Of a stretch of 64,000 bases of DNA, positions 8,605 through 16,752 are shown one piece after another. Each line of letters opens with the position of its first letter. Positions within the stretch are counted from its first letter, which is position 1. The notes below the pieces were generated by a model. It searched no databases, was not told the DNA's origin, and was given only the letters and a program-made list of their open reading frames with translations. A program made the translations under genes and the position numbers. The stretch comes from Parvimonas sp015257355 (GTDB taxonomy: Bacteria; Bacillota; Clostridia; Tissierellales; Peptoniphilaceae): NCBI RefSeq assembly GCF_050262165.1, contig NZ_CP189844.1; one strand, written 5' to 3'.

Positions 8605-9458
8605 TGGATATAAATTTTAAAAATGTAAGTTTTATCTATGGAGAGAAAACTCCATTTGAAAAACTTGCTTTGGATAATATAGATTTAACTATAAAAAAGG
8701 GTGAATTTGTTGGGATTATAGGACATACTGGAAGTGGAAAATCAACATTGATTCAACATTTTAATGGTATATTAAAACCAACAAGTGGAGATGTTTTTAT
8801 AGGGGATATGAATACAAAAGATAAGACACTAGCAAAAAGTGGTTTAAGATATAAGATTGGTCTTGTTTTTCAATATCCTGAATATCAACTTTTTGAAGAG
8901 ACAATTGAAAAGGATATTGCTTTTGGACCTAGAAATATGGGGCTTAGTGAAGAAGAAGTTACTGAAAGAGTAAAAGAAGCGATGGAGCTTGTAGGACTTG
9001 ATTACGAAACTAAAAAAGATAAATCTCCTTTTGAAATTTCTGGTGGTCAAAAAAGAAGAGTTGCAATAGCGGGAATATTAGCTATGAAACCTGATATTTT
9101 AATCCTTGATGAGCCAACTGCTGGACTAGACCCTAAGGGTAGGGATGAGTTGTTCTTTCAAATAAAAAATCTTTATGAAAAAAATAATATTACAATAGTT
9201 TTGATCTCTCATAGTATGGAAGATGTTGCAAAACTTGTAAATAGAATAATAATAATGAAAGACGGACATATTCATTTAGATAAAAAAACAAAAGAAGCTT
9301 TTAGTGATGTTGATGATTTAAAAAAGGTTGGACTTAATGTTCCACAAATTACAGAACTTATGGATGTTTTAAGAAAAAATGGACATAATTTTAGTAAGAA
9401 TATTTTAACAGTTGATGAAGCTTTTAGTGAAATCAAAAGAGAATTGAGGAATAATTAA
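8604..9458 (+). CDS. ecfA2: ECF transporter ATPase EcfA2
   Basis: Second, non-identical ATPase of the ECF module (284 aa). Walker A GHTGSGKST at 40-48, FQYPEYQLFEETIEKD, signature ISGGQKRR, Walker B LILDEPTAGLDPKG, H-loop SHSMED. The ISGGQKRR signature and EPTAGLD Walker B are typical of EcfA2 and distinguish it from EcfA1. Start and stop overlap the neighbours by one base on each side (TAATG), so stoichiometric translation of the three subunits is likely. Confidence 0.95.
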   Translation: MDINFKNVSFIYGEKTPFEKLALDNIDLTIKKGEFVGIIGHTGSGKSTLIQHFNGILKPTSGDVFIGDMNTKDKTLAKSGLRYKIGLVFQYPEYQLFEETIEKDIAFGPRNMGLSEEEVTERVKEAMELVGLDYETKKDKSPFEISGGQKRRVAIAGILAMKPDILILDEPTAGLDPKGRDELFFQIKNLYEKNNITIVLISHSMEDVAKLVNRIIIMKDGHIHLDKKTKEAFSDVDDLKKVGLNVPQITELMDVLRKNGHNFSKNILTVDEAFSEIKRELRNN

Positions 9459-10276
9459 TGGTAAAAAATATATCAATAGGTAGATTTTTTCCGGGAGATA
9501 GTTTAATTCACAAACTAGATCCTAGACTTAAACTATATTTTATTTTTATGTTTATACTTTCTATATTTTTTATAAAAAGTTTCCTTGTATTTATACCACT
9601 TGCAATATTTTTATTTGCAATTATAAAAATAGCAAAATTGCCAATTATGATGGTCTTAAAAGGATTAAAAGGAATTTTTTATATCGTATTATTTACAGTA
9701 ATTTTAAATATAATATTAACACCTGGAGAGGTTTTATTTAGAATATGGATTATAAATATAACCAAAGAAGGTATTGAATTAAGTGCATTTATGAGTGTTA
9801 GAATAATTCTTTTAGTTATAGGAACAAATCTTTTAACTCTTACTACAAGTCCAATTGTACTTACTGACGCTTTAGAATATGTTATGAAACCATTTGAAAA
9901 GATTAAGTTTCCAGCACATTCTGTAGCAATGATGATGACAATTGCACTAAGATTTATTCCTACAATTTTAGATGAAATGGATAAAATTACAAAGGCTCAA
10001 ACTTCAAGAGGAGCAGATTTTGAAACGGGAAGTATAGTAACAAGAGCTAAGAGCTTAATTCCACTACTTGTACCACTATTTGTAAATGCTTTAAAACGTG
10101 CAGATGAACTTGCAGTAGCGATGGAAGCTAGATGTTATAGAGGTGGAGACGGAAGAACTAGAATGAATGTTCTAAAATATTCAAGAACAGATTATCTAGT
10201 TATGGCATTTATAACAGTAGTTTTTGCACTTGTAATAGCATCCAGATTTTTTGTTAATATTTGGATTTTTAATTAG
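9458..10276 (+). CDS. ecfT: ECF transporter membrane subunit EcfT
   Basis: Transmembrane coupling protein joining the two ATPases to interchangeable S components. 272 aa with about five to six hydrophobic segments, the N-terminal IGRFFPGDSLIHKLDPRLK typical of EcfT, and the two coupling-helix motifs near residues 180-190 and 217-232 (AMEARCYRGGDGRTR). It directly follows ecfA2 with a TAATG overlap, and rqcH begins 17 bp downstream without a terminator between. Confidence 0.95.
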   Translation: MVKNISIGRFFPGDSLIHKLDPRLKLYFIFMFILSIFFIKSFLVFIPLAIFLFAIIKIAKLPIMMVLKGLKGIFYIVLFTVILNIILTPGEVLFRIWIINITKEGIELSAFMSVRIILLVIGTNLLTLTTSPIVLTDALEYVMKPFEKIKFPAHSVAMMMTIALRFIPTILDEMDKITKAQTSRGADFETGSIVTRAKSLIPLLVPLFVNALKRADELAVAMEARCYRGGDGRTRMNVLKYSRTDYLVMAFITVVFALVIASRFFVNIWIFN

Positions 10277-10293
10277 ATAGAAAAGGAATAAAA

Positions 10294-12027
10294 ATGAGTT
10301 TCGATGGAATTTTTACAAAAGCGGTTGTAGATGAAATATATCCGCTTTTATTAAATGGAAAAATAAATAAAATAAATCAACCAGATAAAAATGAAATAAA
10401 TATACAGATATACAATAAAGAAAATTATAAATTATTAATGTCTTGTGCTAATAATCTTTCAAGAATTCATTTGAGCGAAAAAAACAAGAAAAATCCGATA
10501 ACTGCATATAATTTTTGTATGTTACTTAGAAAACATTTAGTTGGGGGAACTATAAAAAATATATATCAACATAAAATGGATAGGGTTGTTTGCTTTGAAA
10601 TTGAGAACTTAAATGAGTTAAAAGAACTTAGTAAAAAACTTTTAATTATTGAAATTATGGGAAAACACTCAAATATAATTCTTGTTGATAAAGAAAGCAA
10701 TAAAATTATTGATTCTATAAAACATATAGACTCAAGACAAAGTAGCATTAGAGAGGTTTTTCCAAACAAAGATTATTTTTTTGTTAAAGATGAAAAAGAG
10801 AATATTTTAGAAGAAAACTATAAATTACCTTCTGAAATACTAAAAGTTTCTGAACCAATTTTAATGAAAAAGTTCTTTTATACAAATTATTTAGGATTTT
10901 CTCCAATTATTTCATACGAATTATTACATAATTCAAATGTTGATTCAGATACTAATTCTGCAAACTTAGATGCAGAGAGTATAAGAAGAATAGATGAAAA
11001 TTTTGTAAAATTAGTAGATAAGATAAAAAGTGAAAATTATTTTCCGATTTTTATAAAAGATGATGCGAATAACAATAAAGATTTCTATTGTTTTGATTTG
11101 AGTTTATATGAAAATAAAGAAAAAGTTGAAAGCATTTCTAGTTTAGTAGAAAACTTTTATCATAATAATTCTCTAAGAGATAGAATAAATCAAAAAGCAT
11201 CAGGATTTAAAAAGATTTTAACTACAAAGTTAAACAGACTTACCAATAAGTATTTGGCAATGAATGATGAACTATTGAATAATCAAAGCAAAGAGGATTT
11301 AAAGATTTTTGCCGATTTACTATCTATAAATATCTATAAACTTCAAAAAGGAATGGAAAAAGTAACAGTTGAAAATATTTATGATAATATGCAAGAAATA
11401 GAAATTTCACTTGATGAAAAGAAATCTCCAAGAGAAAATATTGAAGCATATTATAAAAAATATAAAAAATTAAAAACTGCTGACGAAATAATAAAGGCTG
11501 AATTACCAAAAATTGAAGAAGAAATGAAGTATATAAAACAAATTTTGGAAACTATTGAAATAATTACAGAATTAAATGAGCTTTCAGAAATTGAAGAAGA
11601 ACTTATTTCCTTAGGTTATGTAAAGAAAAATAAAAAGAATAAACAAAAACTTGAAAAGTCAAAACCTTATGTTTTTGAGACTGATTCAGGAGCATTGATT
11701 TATGTAGGAAAGAACAATCTACAAAATGAAAATTTAACATTAAAATTTGCAAATAAAAATGACATATTTTTCCATGCTCAAGATGTACCTGGAAGCCATG
11801 TAATCTTAAGAGGATCAAACTTGACAGAAGATGATTATAAAATTGCAGGATTTTTAGCAGGATATTATAGCTATTTTAAAAATGAAGGATATGCAAATGT
11901 AGATTATACAGAAAAAAAACATATTAGAAAAGCAAAGGGAACAGGACTTGGAATGGTTTATTATGATAATTTTAAAACCTTATTTATAGACTTTAAAGAT
12001 AAATTATTTGATAAGTATAAAAAGTAA
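10294..12027 (+). CDS. rqcH: Ribosome quality control protein RqcH (NFACT family)
   Basis: Binds the 50S-peptidyl-tRNA complex left after ribosome splitting and directs addition of C-terminal Ala tails that mark stalled nascent chains for degradation. 577 aa. The NFACT-N domain shows MSFDGIFTKAVVDEI, RIHLSEKNKKNP and the D96-R97 pair in MDRVVCFE, which corresponds to the Asp-Arg needed by Bacillus RqcH. A long coiled-coil middle section spans about 290-430. The C-terminal NFACT-R part has FHAQDVPGSHVILR. Older annotations call such genes fibronectin-binding proteins. It is a functional companion of the tmRNA at 22 kb, the other rescue route in this window. Confidence 0.92.
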   Translation: MSFDGIFTKAVVDEIYPLLLNGKINKINQPDKNEINIQIYNKENYKLLMSCANNLSRIHLSEKNKKNPITAYNFCMLLRKHLVGGTIKNIYQHKMDRVVCFEIENLNELKELSKKLLIIEIMGKHSNIILVDKESNKIIDSIKHIDSRQSSIREVFPNKDYFFVKDEKENILEENYKLPSEILKVSEPILMKKFFYTNYLGFSPIISYELLHNSNVDSDTNSANLDAESIRRIDENFVKLVDKIKSENYFPIFIKDDANNNKDFYCFDLSLYENKEKVESISSLVENFYHNNSLRDRINQKASGFKKILTTKLNRLTNKYLAMNDELLNNQSKEDLKIFADLLSINIYKLQKGMEKVTVENIYDNMQEIEISLDEKKSPRENIEAYYKKYKKLKTADEIIKAELPKIEEEMKYIKQILETIEIITELNELSEIEEELISLGYVKKNKKNKQKLEKSKPYVFETDSGALIYVGKNNLQNENLTLKFANKNDIFFHAQDVPGSHVILRGSNLTEDDYKIAGFLAGYYSYFKNEGYANVDYTEKKHIRKAKGTGLGMVYYDNFKTLFIDFKDKLFDKYKK

Positions 12028-12091
12028 GTATTGAGGGTATAACATTAAAATAAGTAGAATTATTTTGAAATTATAATAGTTAGGAGAAAAT

Positions 12092-13048
12092 ATGAAGGAA
12101 TACCTAAACAAGGTTGGAGATGAGTGTATTCATTGTTCTGCCTGCACAAAAAAATGTCTCTTTTTAACTAAATATAAAATGGATTTAGGTGAGTTTGCAA
12201 AAAGACCTGAACTTGCAAAGGGTTGCTTTATGTGTGATAGCTGTTTAAGGGCTTGTCCAATTGATTTAGATGGTGCAAAAGTAGCAATTAATCATAGAGA
12301 AGACTTAAGTGGATATGGTGCTGTAAAATTTATGAAATCACCATATAAGTTTAGAAATAACTCAAAGATTAAAACAAAAGATATTTTAATGTTTGGTTGT
12401 GCTTTCCCTGGACATTATCCTGAAACAACAAAATATTTAATTGATATGTTTGAAGGGAAAATGGATTTTTCTATAGATTGTTGCGGTAAACCTTTAGAAG
12501 ATAGTGGGCTAATCTCTGATTTTGAAAAAAATTTAGAAAGATTGAAAGAGATGTATAAAGAAAAAGGTGTAGAGAGAATTGTAACAATGTGTCCAAATTG
12601 TTTTTACTTTTTTAAAGAAAAGTTGGATATGGAAGTTATTTCAATATATCAAAAATTAGAAGAAGAAAATTTACTAAATGTAATAGAAGATGAAGCTGAA
12701 ATTTTCATGCCTTGTCCTGATAAAAAATCTAAAGAATTATTAAATCAAATAAAACCTTATGTTCCAAATGGTAAAGTAAAATTTAAAAATGTAATGTGTT
12801 GCGGAATGGGTGGAGGAGCAAAGTCCAAAGAGCCTGAATTAGCTAAAGAAATGATGAATACAGTAAAATCTGAGATTAATGAAAATATTTATACATACTG
12901 TGCTAGTTGTTCTGCAAGTTTTGGAAAATCAGAAGTAAAAAATGTAAAGCACATTTTGAGTGAAATGCTAGGAGTTAAAGAAAAAGTAGATTTAGGATAT
13001 TTTAAAAATTCTTTAAAACTTAAGTATTATAAGAGAAATAGAAAGTAA
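12092..13048 (+). CDS. (Fe-S)-binding oxidoreductase subunit with CCG domains
   Basis: 318-aa protein with two N-terminal ferredoxin-type 4Fe-4S clusters (CIHCSACTKKC near 13-23 and CFMCDSCLRACPID near 45-58), followed by the duplicated Cys-rich CCG domain of heterodisulfide reductase B / GlpC / LutA-type proteins (DCCGKPLEDSG near 130, MCCGMGGG near 234). These proteins pass electrons between flavin partners and quinone- or thiol-type acceptors. No flavoprotein partner is adjacent, so the specific role is open. TATAAT at 12072-12077 could be its -10 box, but no good -35 was found. It ends in a hairpin shared with the convergent cluster. Confidence 0.82.
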   Translation: MKEYLNKVGDECIHCSACTKKCLFLTKYKMDLGEFAKRPELAKGCFMCDSCLRACPIDLDGAKVAINHREDLSGYGAVKFMKSPYKFRNNSKIKTKDILMFGCAFPGHYPETTKYLIDMFEGKMDFSIDCCGKPLEDSGLISDFEKNLERLKEMYKEKGVERIVTMCPNCFYFFKEKLDMEVISIYQKLEEENLLNVIEDEAEIFMPCPDKKSKELLNQIKPYVPNGKVKFKNVMCCGMGGGAKSKEPELAKEMMNTVKSEINENIYTYCASCSASFGKSEVKNVKHILSEMLGVKEKVDLGYFKNSLKLKYYKRNRK

Positions 13049-13063
13049 TATTGAAATGTTAAA

Positions 13064-13093
13064 GATAGCCATCTAGTAAAATAGATGGCTATC
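13064..13093. terminator. Bidirectional hairpin between convergent genes
   Basis: Perfect 12-bp stem (13064-13075 pairing with 13082-13093) and a 6-nt loop. There is a weak T tract on either side. It lies at the end of the Fe-S gene and overlaps the last codons of the minus-strand glycosyltransferase gene. Confidence 0.7.
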
Positions 13094-13802
13094 GGTCTTT
13101 CATATTATTATAAATTTCATTTAATTTATCAGGACTTTCACCTTTAAAATACATTATTTTTAGTTTATGCATTTTAAATATAGTTCTTAAAGTACCATTT
13201 TGTTTAAATCTTCTTGATGAAGAAATTATTTTATCATTAAGTAATTTAAAGTATTTGGAATTATTTTTATGATTTTTTATATCTATAAAAAATTGCAAAT
13301 CTTCCATTATTGGAATATCCCTAAAACCATTTATTTCATCAAAGAGTTTTTTTGTTACAAAAATGCTCTGATCACCAAAACATATTTTAAATATTTTAGC
13401 TCTAAAGTTAGATAAACAAGCTATTAAAGATAGTAATATAGAGTTTGGATAAAATTTTATTTTCAATCCACCACATTCGATATTTTCTTTTTCTATTAAA
13501 TTTTTTATTTTTCCATCTACTGTATAATCTAAAAATTCAGAGTCAGAATGAATGAACCACAATATATCACAATCCGTATATTTAACAGCTGAATTCATTT
13601 GTTTACTTCTACCTTTTTCAGATATTAGTAGCTTATAATTGATATTGTTAAAAGACTTTTCAAATATTTCATTTTTTTTGAAATTATCAACTGCCTTAGA
13701 AATAATAATTTCATCAATGTTCGTAAAATTATTTAATTTTGTCAATAAATTTTCTATCATTTTATCATCATTGTAGATTGGTATTATAACAGCTAGTTTC
13801 AT
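13089..13802 (-). CDS. Glycosyltransferase, rSAM/selenodomain-associated type 2 (TIGR04283-like)
   Basis: Small GT2 enzyme of 237 aa: AVIIPIYNDDKMIE at the N terminus, GRSKQMNSA near 84-92, WFIHSDSE near 101, and FGDQSIFV near 148. The GRxxQMNxGA-like motif and short length are those of the transferase that co-occurs with ArsS-type radical SAM proteins (family knowledge). It is the last gene of the minus-strand arm, three bases after the TVP38 gene, with its ribosome site inside that gene. The substrate is unknown; in cyanobacterial and other arsenosugar pathways this family is thought to attach a sugar. Confidence 0.82.
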   Translation of the reverse strand: MKLAVIIPIYNDDKMIENLLTKLNNFTNIDEIIISKAVDNFKKNEIFEKSFNNINYKLLISEKGRSKQMNSAVKYTDCDILWFIHSDSEFLDYTVDGKIKNLIEKENIECGGLKIKFYPNSILLSLIACLSNFRAKIFKICFGDQSIFVTKKLFDEINGFRDIPIMEDLQFFIDIKNHKNNSKYFKLLNDKIISSSRRFKQNGTLRTIFKMHKLKIMYFKGESPDKLNEIYNNMKDR

Positions 13803-13804
13803 AT

Positions 13805-14449
13805 TTATTCCTTATCATATTTTTTAATTAAAACAAATGATATTACAGTAAGTAATACAAATCCAATAAGTGAAATTATAAATTCTATACTATATACATT
13901 AATGGCTTTATCTCCAACATTCAAAAAAACAAATGTTCCTGGAATTATTCCTAAAAATGTAGCCATTGAATATTTTATAAAAGAAATTTCTGTAAGACCG
14001 GATAAATAATTTATTACATTGTAAGGAGCTATAGGTAATAGTCTCATTAAAAATATAATAAAAATACCATTGCTTTTTTCTGCATTAATAATCTTGTTAT
14101 ACCATTTTTCACTTATTTTTTTTCTAAAAATTTCTAAAACTTTATCTTTTGCAAATTTTTTAGCCATTAAAAACATTATTGAACTATTTATCATTGCACC
14201 AATCATCGTATATATGACTCCTTCGAACAGTCCAAAAGAAATTCCTGCAGCTAAAGCAAGAATTGGAACAGGGAAGAAAAAAATAGGTAGTATTGAAAAT
14301 AACAATATATAAATTAAAGCAGCATTTTTTCCGTATCCTTGAATTATATTTCTTATTTTTTCTGGAGTAAATATTTTAAAGATAAAATACGTAATCACGA
14401 CAAGAAGTATAATAGAAATAATAGTAATAATTTTCTTCTTATTTTTCAT
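13805..14449 (-). CDS. TVP38/TMEM64 family membrane protein
   Basis: 214-aa protein of the DedA/VTT superfamily: N-terminal membrane segment, PIFFFPVPILALAAGISFG near 55-75, then RLLPIAPYNVINYLSG near 137-152, the conserved re-entrant-loop region, with about five hydrophobic stretches in all. Members are lipid scramblases or transporters. It overlaps the upstream transferase gene by 11 bases and is one of two TVP38 genes in the cluster, the other being on the plus strand at 16753. The start ATG is preceded by GGAG. Confidence 0.85.
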   Translation of the reverse strand: MKNKKKIITIISIILLVVITYFIFKIFTPEKIRNIIQGYGKNAALIYILLFSILPIFFFPVPILALAAGISFGLFEGVIYTMIGAMINSSIMFLMAKKFAKDKVLEIFRKKISEKWYNKIINAEKSNGIFIIFLMRLLPIAPYNVINYLSGLTEISFIKYSMATFLGIIPGTFVFLNVGDKAINVYSIEFIISLIGFVLLTVISFVLIKKYDKE

Positions 14450-15104
14450 TGTAAAACTCCATTAATAATTTATTTAAATTTGAATATTCTGAATATTGCA
14501 TTTCATTTTTCACATAAAAATCTAAATCACTTTTCTCATCAATATCCATCAATGTTCGTCCAGTTGAGTATTTTAAATTTTCGTTTTTAAATATTTCTAC
14601 AGTATTTTCAAATACTTTTTCAGATTTAAAAATATTTTCATCAAAAACTTCATCAACTATATTTTTCAAACCTATTAAGTAATACCCTTTATCAAATGTT
14701 TTGTGAATACAAACATCAAAGTTATCTAAACTCTTTAAAGCAAAACTAATATCCTCTTTTCTCAAAGTAGGAATATCAGTGCCAATTAAAATCACTTTTT
14801 TGTATCCCATTTCAAAAGTTTTCTTAAAGGCATTTTTCATTTTTTCTCCAAAAGAAAAATCACCTTGTGGATATATTTTATTTTCAAAATTGAAAAATTC
14901 TCTGGTATTATCATTTAGTTTTTCATATTCTGTTATAAATAAAATAACATCAGCAAAGTCATTTTTACAAACATTAATAGTATCTTTAATCATTGCTTTA
15001 TGTATTTCTAAAACTAAATTTGAATTTAAGTTTTTACTTAATCTTGTTTTTACCTTATTTATAGAAGGAAATCTTGTAAAAATTATTATTGCATTATCTC
15101 TCAT
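14439..15104 (-). CDS. Nucleotidyl/glycosyl transferase, rSAM/selenodomain-associated type 1 (TIGR04282/DUF2064-like)
   Basis: 221-aa GT-A-like protein. IIIFTRFPSINKVKTRL at the N terminus matches the AxxxKTRL nucleotide-binding start of the DUF2064 family. IGTDIPTL near 109, FDKGYYLIGL near 137 and a C-terminal STGRTLMDIDE complete the pattern. I chose the ATG at 15104 because GGTGAT sits 5 bp upstream; an in-frame ATG at 15116 lacks a ribosome site and would add four residues. It is the first gene of the minus-strand arm, diverging from the AhpD-like gene at 15278. Confidence 0.83.
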   Translation of the reverse strand: MRDNAIIIFTRFPSINKVKTRLSKNLNSNLVLEIHKAMIKDTINVCKNDFADVILFITEYEKLNDNTREFFNFENKIYPQGDFSFGEKMKNAFKKTFEMGYKKVILIGTDIPTLRKEDISFALKSLDNFDVCIHKTFDKGYYLIGLKNIVDEVFDENIFKSEKVFENTVEIFKNENLKYSTGRTLMDIDEKSDLDFYVKNEMQYSEYSNLNKLLMEFYNEK

Positions 15105-15210
15105 ATAAATCACCATAATAACTTTAACATAAAATGAATAATATTAAAAGCTATTTATCGACTTATTAGAAAATTCTATTAATAGGCGTTGATTTATAAG
15201 TTAATCTTAT

Positions 15211-15239
15211 TTGATATAGACTTATTAATATTGTATAAT
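15211..15239 (+). promoter_or_regulatory. Promoter of the radical SAM / selenoprotein arm
   Basis: -35 TTGATA (15211-15216), 17-bp spacer, -10 TATAAT (15234-15239). The spacer contains GACTTATTA (15219-15227), which is repeated at 15160-15168 in the same divergent intergenic region, so both copies could be an operator pair. Confidence 0.7.
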
Positions 15240-15277
15240 TTATTTGTTAAAAAATATAAAAAATAAGGAGAAAAATT

Positions 15278-15619
15278 ATGAGTAACAATTATTTTGAAAA
15301 GAAAGATTTAGGATGTTTTGCTAATGGAGAATTAGGAGAAGAAGCAAAAAAATTATGGGATGAATTTTTAACATATTATGGAGATAGCACTTCTGAAGGA
15401 GCTTTAACTAAAAAAGAAAAAGCACTTTGTGCATTAGCTGTAGCATTTGCTACTCGTTGTCCATACTGTGTAGATGCTTATACTCAAACATTAGTTTCTA
15501 TGGGAGTAACTGAAGAACAACTTACAGAAGTATTACATGTTGCGTCTTCAATGCAAGCGGGTATAACATTAGTTAATGGATTTACAATGAAAAATACTGT
15601 AAAAGAAATTAAATTATAA
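15278..15619 (+). CDS. AhpD/CMD-like peroxidase-type protein of the ArsS cluster
   Basis: 113-aa carboxymuconolactone-decarboxylase fold protein with the redox pair C61-P-Y-C64 followed by VDAYTQ, as in AhpD-type alkylhydroperoxidases. The KKEKALCALAVAFATRCPYC context matches the small peroxidase-like family (TIGR04169) that travels with ArsS-type radical SAM genes. Both catalytic positions are ordinary Cys codons. A plausible role is thiol-based redox chemistry on the radical SAM product or an arsenic/selenium thiol. An AAGGAG site precedes the ATG. The next gene lies about 60-150 bp downstream, depending on its real start. Confidence 0.85.
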   Translation: MSNNYFEKKDLGCFANGELGEEAKKLWDEFLTYYGDSTSEGALTKKEKALCALAVAFATRCPYCVDAYTQTLVSMGVTEEQLTEVLHVASSMQAGITLVNGFTMKNTVKEIKL

Positions 15620-15775
15620 AAAGTTTTCTTTAACTATTAAATTAAAGAAGCTTTAAAATTTTGTATAGAGGGTGATATTATCTTTAATTTAATAAAAAGA
15701 AATTTTGAAGAAGAAAAAGAAGAAAAGGAAGAGAAAATTTCCTTTTCTAACGGAATAGAATTTTCTAGAAAAGTT

Positions 15776-16732
15776 TTGGAATATATAAATTATATTCCAA
15801 AATTTTTTGAGAGAGTAGAAAATAAAAATAATCTATATACAACAAATATGGATATCATGCAACTTAATATCGGTAAAATTTGCAATTTAGCTTGTAAGCA
15901 TTGTCATGTTGAAGCTGGTCCTCATAGAAAAGAATATATGAGTAAAGAAATTATGGATGATTGTTTATATGTTTTTAAGAAACACGGATTTAAAGTTATG
16001 GACATAACAGGAGGAGCTCCTGAGATGATGCCTAATTTTGAGTATCTTGTTGAAGAGTCAAGTAAGATAGCTAAAGAGGTTATAGTAAGAACTAATCTAT
16101 GTATTTTATTAGACGAAAAATATAAGCATTTAATAGATTTTTATGCAAAAAATAAAGTAACTATATTTTGTTCATTACCTTTTTATACTAAAGAAATTAC
16201 TGATGGTGTTAGAGGTGAAGGAGTATATGAAAGTTCCATCGAAGTTTTAAAAAAATTAAATGATGTTGGATATGGAAAAACTTTAACTTTGAATTTAGTT
16301 TATAATCCGGATGGAGCATTTTTACCTGATGCACAAGAAAGTTTAGAAAAAGAATATAGAACTAAGCTTCTTGAAGAATACGGCATTGTTTTTACAAATT
16401 TATTTGCAATTACTAATAATCCGATAGGCAGATTTGGTATGAGTTTATACAAAAAAGATAAATTAAAGGCATATATGACAAAGCTCTATAATGCCTATAA
16501 TGAAGATACTGTTGAATTTTTGATGTGTAGAAATGAAATAAATGTATCTTATGATGGATATATTTATGACTGCGATTTTAATCAAGCACTTGATTTAAAG
16601 ATTAATTCAAGTAGAGTTCATATTTCAGATTATAAAGAAAATAACTTTGAAAAAAGAAAAATTGCACTAGGAAACCATTGCTATGGATGCACAGCTGGAG
16701 CTGGCAGTTCCTGAGGTGGAGAAATCGGTTAG
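15776..16732 (+). CDS. ArsS/DUF3641-type radical SAM protein, predicted selenoprotein (Sec313)
   Basis: Radical SAM protein of the Cys-rich family called ArsS where it makes arsenosugars. Numbered from TTG 15776, CNLACKHC (C36, C40, C43) binds the 4Fe-4S cluster and SAM, and TGGAPE follows near 84. The C-terminal DUF3641 region has LMCRNEINVSYDG and DCDFNQ, then HCYGCTAGAGSS. At 16712-16714 an in-frame TGA follows; the frame continues GGEIG to TAG (16730-16732). Homologues read GSS-C-G-G at that position, so TGA replaces a conserved Cys, which fits selenocysteine and an expected full length of 318 aa. A hairpin placed like a bacterial SECIS lies downstream. TTG 15776 has no ribosome site, and the frame stays open upstream to 15641, so the N terminus is uncertain. 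Without Sec insertion the product would end at residue 312. Confidence 0.85.
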
Positions 16733-16748
16733 ACGTGTTCTAAGGAGG
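16712..16748 (+). promoter_or_regulatory. Putative bacterial SECIS element and overlapping ribosome site
   Basis: Directly after UGA (16712-16714), TTAGA (16729-16733) pairs with TCTAA (16739-16743) around the loop CGTGT. The loop G is about 20 nt from the UGA and is the second loop base, as bacterial SECIS models require. TC/GA pairs could extend the stem across small bulges. The 3' arm overlaps TAAGGAGG (16741-16748), the ribosome site of the next gene, so folding and its translation may be linked. The 5-bp stem is short; secondary-structure scoring against SECIS models was not possible. Confidence 0.6.
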
Positions 16749-16752
16749 AAAA

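Noticed and set aside
14070..15108. Plus-strand ORFs inside the TVP38 and transferase genes
   Set aside because: No ribosome sites. The minus-strand frames carry the recognisable family motifs.
16712..16732. The TGA as the true stop of the radical SAM gene, or a nonsense mutation
   Set aside because: It falls exactly on the conserved Cys of the GSS-C-G-G tail, the frame continues with the conserved GG, and a hairpin at SECIS distance follows. Truncation is kept only as a fallback.
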